Source: Actinomycetota bacterium (GTDB taxonomy: Bacteria > Actinomycetota > Actinomycetes > Actinomycetales > Microbacteriaceae). Taken from it: DNA of 32,887 nt. Within the stretch, counting starts at the first letter, position 1. The number at the start of each line of letters is the position of its first letter. The stretch spans positions 1 through 32,887 of the forward strand of contig JAFDWM010000020.1 in assembly GCA_018268455.1 (NCBI GenBank), written 5' to 3'. Both the position numbers and the translations under genes were made by a program. Of this stretch, positions 29,951 to 32,887 are shown in pieces. The notes below the pieces were generated by a model. That model had not been told where the DNA came from. It did not search any database and saw only the letters and a list, made by a program, of their open reading frames with translations.

Positions 29951-31819
29951 ATGCAGTTCCACCACTATGGATACGTCTCGCATGACCCGCGGGTGCTCCC
30001 CGCCGCCGGAACCGGCATCGATCGCCCTGCCGAGCTGCCCGATGAGATGGACGTGCTGATCGTCGGGTCGGGCCCCGCCGGCATGCTGCTGTCCGCGCAG
30101 ATGTCGCAGTACCCCGGGCTCACCACGCGCATCATCGAGAAGCGCGACGGCCGGCTCGTGCTCGGCCAGGCCGACGGCATCCAGCCGCGCAGCGTCGAGA
30201 CGTTCCAGGCGTTCGGGTTCGCCGAGCGCATCGTCGCCGAGGCCTACAACATCGGCTGGATGAACTTCTGGGGGCCGGATCCGGAGAACCCCGGCGACAT
30301 CGTCCGCACCGCCCGCACCGCCGACTACGCCTTCGACATCTGCGAGTTCCCGCACCTGATCGTGAACCAGGCGCGCGTCCTGGACTACTTCGCCGAGGCC
30401 GCGGCCGACGGCCCGGGCCGGATCGTGCCGGACTACGGCGTGGAGTTCCTCGGGCTCACCGTGCACGACGACGGCGCCTACCCGGTCGAGGTGCGCGTGC
30501 GGTACTCGGCCGGCGAACGCGCCGGCGAGGAGCGCACGATCCGGGCGAAGTACGTGGTCGGCTGCGATGGCGCGCGCAGCGGCGTGCGCGAGGCGATCGG
30601 CCGCAAGCATGTCGGCGGGATCTCCGCCCACGCGTGGGGCGTCATGGACGTGCTCGTCAACACCGACTTCCCGGACTGGCGCACCAAGTGCGCGATCAAC
30701 GCCGAGGCCGGCAACATCCTGCACATCCCGCGGGAGGGCGGCTACCTGAGCCGCATGTACATCGATCTGGGCGAGGTCGCCGCTGACGACAACCACGCCG
30801 TGCGCGCAACCCCGATCGAGGCCATCATCGCGAAGGCCAACGACATCCTGCACCCCTACGCGATCGATGTGAAGGAGGTCGCCTGGCACAGCGTGTACGA
30901 GGTCGGCCACCGCATCACCGACGGCTTCGACGATGTGGATCCCGGATCCGACGCCTCGCCGCGGGTGTTCCTCACCGGCGACGCCTGCCACACGCACAGC
31001 GCGAAGGCCGGGCAGGGCATGAACGTGTCGATGCAGGACGGCTTCAACCTCGGCTGGAAGCTCGGCGCGGTGCTCACCGGACGGGCCCCCGTCTCGCTGC
31101 TGTCGACCTACGGCGCCGAGCGGCACCCGGTCGCGCAGCAGCTCATCGACTTCGACCGCGAGTGGTCGAGCCTGATGGCGCGCAAGCCGGAGGAGATCTC
31201 GGATCCGCAGGAGCTCGCGAACTACTATCTGGCGACCGCCGAGTTCCCGTCCGGGTTCATGACGCAGTACACGAGCTCGATGATCACCGGATCCGATGCG
31301 CATCAGGAACTCGCCACCGGATTCCCGCTCGGCAAGCGGTTCAAGAGCGCCGAGGTGGTTCGTGTGAGCGACGGCAACGTCACCCACCTGGGCCACCACG
31401 CGAGGGCCGACGGACGCTGGCGCGTGTACGCGTTCGGCGACGCCACCGGCGCCGGCCTCGACGCCTGGGCGGCCGCGGCGGCGCCGGTGCTCGCCCGGTT
31501 CACCCCGGCCGACGGCGACGTGGACGCCGTGTTCGACGTGAAGGCGGTGTACCAGCAGTCCGCCGACGATCTCGACGTCACGACGGCGCCCGCGCTGTTC
31601 CGTCCGCAGACCGGGCCGCTCGGGCTCACCGACTGGGAGAAGCTCTACGGCGCAGCCCCGTCGCACTGGTGCAAGACCGACATCTTCGACGAGCGCGGCC
31701 TGTCCCGCGACGGTGTCGTGATCCTGGTCCGCCCCGACCAGTACGTCGCCGCGATCCTGCCGCTCGACGCGGTCGACGAGTTCACCGCGTTCCTGGAGGG
31801 CGCCTTCCTGGAGGCGTGA
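29951..31819 (+). CDS. FAD-dependent aromatic monooxygenase, 3-hydroxybenzoate 4-monooxygenase (MobA)/phenol hydroxylase type
   Basis: A 622-residue group A flavoprotein hydroxylase. The FAD Rossmann motif is DVLIVGSGPAGMLLSAQMS (about residues 35-53), the NADPH/FAD motif is VVGCDGARSGVREAIG, and the second FAD motif is VFLTGDACHTHSAKAGQGMN. The C-terminal 170 residues have the thioredoxin-like phenol-hydroxylase dimerisation fold (RWRVYAFGDATGAG onward). The N-terminus MQFHHYGYVSHDPR and GQADGIQPRSVETFQAFGF are the pattern of actinobacterial proteins annotated as MobA, which makes protocatechuate from 3-hydroxybenzoate. Substrate is inferred, phenol or another hydroxy-aromatic acid is possible. 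Start 29951 has AGGAAGGA upstream. Confidence 0.87.
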   Translation: MQFHHYGYVSHDPRVLPAAGTGIDRPAELPDEMDVLIVGSGPAGMLLSAQMSQYPGLTTRIIEKRDGRLVLGQADGIQPRSVETFQAFGFAERIVAEAYNIGWMNFWGPDPENPGDIVRTARTADYAFDICEFPHLIVNQARVLDYFAEAAADGPGRIVPDYGVEFLGLTVHDDGAYPVEVRVRYSAGERAGEERTIRAKYVVGCDGARSGVREAIGRKHVGGISAHAWGVMDVLVNTDFPDWRTKCAINAEAGNILHIPREGGYLSRMYIDLGEVAADDNHAVRATPIEAIIAKANDILHPYAIDVKEVAWHSVYEVGHRITDGFDDVDPGSDASPRVFLTGDACHTHSAKAGQGMNVSMQDGFNLGWKLGAVLTGRAPVSLLSTYGAERHPVAQQLIDFDREWSSLMARKPEEISDPQELANYYLATAEFPSGFMTQYTSSMITGSDAHQELATGFPLGKRFKSAEVVRVSDGNVTHLGHHARADGRWRVYAFGDATGAGLDAWAAAAAPVLARFTPADGDVDAVFDVKAVYQQSADDLDVTTAPALFRPQTGPLGLTDWEKLYGAAPSHWCKTDIFDERGLSRDGVVILVRPDQYVAAILPLDAVDEFTAFLEGAFLEA

Positions 31820-31842
31820 GGCGTGAGGCGTGAGGCGTGAGG
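31811..31842 (+). repeat. 7-bp tandem repeat across the monooxygenase stop codon
   Basis: GAGGCGT is repeated four times (31811-31838) with a partial fifth unit. Each unit junction carries a TGA; because 7 is not a multiple of 3 the stops fall in all three frames. The first TGA ends the monooxygenase. Confidence 0.9.
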
Positions 31843-31900
31843 GCTGCGGCCTGAGGCGCGTGCCCCGATCGCGGGGCGTCGCGCGTCGCGTGGGCGCCTC

Positions 31901-31979
31901 GGTTCGGGAGGAGATCTCCTGTTCGGGAGGAGCGGATCCGAGGATCTCTCCTCCCGAACGCGGGTTCTCCTCCCGAACC
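31901..31979. repeat. Nested four-arm inverted repeat between convergent genes (locus E)
   Basis: Outer arms GGTTCGGGAGGAGATC (31901-31916) and GTTCTCCTCCCGAACC (31965-31980) match at 14 of 16 positions; inner arms GTTCGGGAGGAGCGGATC (31921-31938) and GATCTCTCCTCCCGAAC (31943-31959) share the same GTTCGGGAGGAG core. It fills the space between the convergent monooxygenase and phzF genes, where it could also act as a bidirectional terminator. Confidence 0.85.
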
Positions 31980-31986
31980 GCGCGGC

Positions 31987-32877
31987 TCAGGAGTGCACGC
32001 GGACAATCCCCTCCGGGTCCGTCGGGATCCGGGTCGCACCGCCGACGACGACGATGCCGCCGGATTCCGGGATTCTGACGGTCAGCAGGCTCGGCCGGCC
32101 CACGTGCTCGCCCTGGCGGATCCGCACCACCGCGCCGGCGGGCACGCGGCCGAGCTCGCGCAGGTAGGCGCCGGTCGCCGCGGCGGCGGATCCGGTCGCC
32201 GGATCCTCGGTGATCCGGCCGACGGGGAAGATGTTGCGGGCGAGCAGCTCGTCGTCGCCGACCGCGTGCAGCACCGTGATCGTGCCGGTCCAGCCGCGCT
32301 CGCGCATGAGTGCCGCCACGGGTGCGGGTGCGAAGCGGAACTGGTGGAAGATCTCCGGATCCCGCAGCACGAGCACCGGATGCCAGTTGCCCGCGAAAGC
32401 CTCGCGCACCGGGTACGCGGGATCGAGGTCGTCGGGCAAGAGGCCGAGCAGCTCGAGCAGGCGGGCGAGCACGGCCGGATCCAGCTCTCGCACGAGTGGC
32501 TCGACGCTCGTGAACGCGACCTCGACGCCGTCGGCGCGCGTCGATGTCGTGAGCGCGACGTCGCCGACCGGCGTCTCGAAGGTCATGTCGCCGGCGCCGT
32601 CGCGTTCGGCGAGCACCACCGCCGTGGCGACCGTCGCATGCCCGCAGAACGGCACCTCCGCGGCCGGAGACCAGTACCGGATCCGAAAGCGGCGCTCGTG
32701 CGCGCCCTCGACCCGGCCGAGCAGGAACGCGGTCTCGGGGTATCCGATCTCCGCGGCGATCGCCAGCCTCTCGTCGTCGGTCAGCGCCTCGGCGTCCAGG
32801 ACGATGCCCGCCGGGTTCCCGCCACCCGGCGCAGCGGAGAAGGCGGCATAGCGGAGGATCTCGGGGCGCGTGCTCAT
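31987..32877 (-). CDS. PhzF family isomerase/epimerase
   Basis: A 296-residue protein of the PhzF (diaminopimelate-epimerase-like) fold. The N-terminal half has PGGGNPAGIVL and the catalytic glutamate E48 in GYPETAFL, then VPFCGHATVATA. The C-terminal half has NIFPVGRITEDPATGSAAAATGAYL with the phosphate/carboxylate-binding DPATGSA. PhzF isomerises a dihydro-anthranilate in phenazine makers, but most family members, as here without other phz genes, are cytoplasmic enzymes of unknown substrate. The ATG at 32877 is 10 nt from the window edge, so its ribosome site and any earlier start cannot be checked. It is convergent with the monooxygenase gene. Confidence 0.9.
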   Translation of the reverse strand: MSTRPEILRYAAFSAAPGGGNPAGIVLDAEALTDDERLAIAAEIGYPETAFLLGRVEGAHERRFRIRYWSPAAEVPFCGHATVATAVVLAERDGAGDMTFETPVGDVALTTSTRADGVEVAFTSVEPLVRELDPAVLARLLELLGLLPDDLDPAYPVREAFAGNWHPVLVLRDPEIFHQFRFAPAPVAALMRERGWTGTITVLHAVGDDELLARNIFPVGRITEDPATGSAAAATGAYLRELGRVPAGAVVRIRQGEHVGRPSLLTVRIPESGGIVVVGGATRIPTDPEGIVRVHS

Positions 32878-32887
32878 GAGCTCGAGC

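Overview
The window looks like the chromosome of a high-GC actinobacterium of the family Microbacteriaceae, most likely Microbacterium or a close relative. This rests on the roughly 70% GC, dense gene packing with many 4-bp ATGA/GTGA overlaps, GTG starts, Rv-like and actinobacterial families (YrdB/DUF2568, DUF4188, DUF6882, ROK regulators), and the remarkable abundance of the hexamer GGATCC. The genus is inference, since no rRNA is present.

Layout. 1-684 (-): N-terminal part of a membrane-anchored peptidoglycan-domain protein, probably an L,D-transpeptidase, cut by the window edge. 946-3872 (+): ROK repressor, ROK sugar kinase and nagB. 3891-6130 (-): YrdB-like membrane protein, GlcD-like FAD oxidase and a Nudix hydrolase, with a possible leaderless promoter. 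6150-8264 (-): a 704-residue ECF sigma factor fused to a zinc-finger anti-sigma-like module, membrane segments and a repeat-rich, probably exported C-terminus. 8790-11524 (-): nagA and a GH20 beta-N-acetylhexosaminidase. 11609-14020 (+): a ZTP riboswitch followed by glyA and folD. 14078-16617: small conserved genes (membrane protein, TetR regulator divergent from a DUF4188 gene, DUF6882). 16772-20398 (+): a TPP riboswitch and thiO-thiS-thiG-thiF. 20403-28714: a homoprotocatechuate meta-cleavage cluster, hpaI, hpaH, hpaD, hpaE, a GntR regulator and a FAH-RraA fusion (all -), divergent from an MHS-type transporter. 29060-31819: IclR regulator divergent from a MobA/phenol-hydroxylase-like flavoprotein monooxygenase. 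31987-32877 (-): PhzF-like isomerase.

How the genes work together. The hexosaminidase, ROK kinase, NagA and NagB together form a complete intracellular route from chito-oligosaccharides or cell-wall amino sugar to fructose-6-phosphate, although split over two loci. GlyA and FolD form a one-carbon operon under ZTP control. ThiO-S-G-F make the thiazole half of thiamine under TPP control. The hpa genes cover ring cleavage (HpaD), aldehyde oxidation (HpaE), decarboxylation/isomerisation (FAH-RraA, inferred), hydration (HpaH) and aldol cleavage (HpaI); no recognisable hpaF isomerase or ring-hydroxylating HpaBC is seen here. The neighbouring monooxygenase adds a second aromatic-acid function with its own IclR switch.

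The most unusual signals are the membrane-tethered sigma factor, the FAH-RraA fusion, a set of intergenic nested inverted repeats (five loci, arms alike within a locus but differing between loci), a truncated TetR tail beside one of them, two well-formed operator/promoter regions in front of the aromatic genes, and an in-frame tandem-repeat insertion in ThiO. No tRNA, rRNA, CRISPR array, insertion sequence or prophage was seen.
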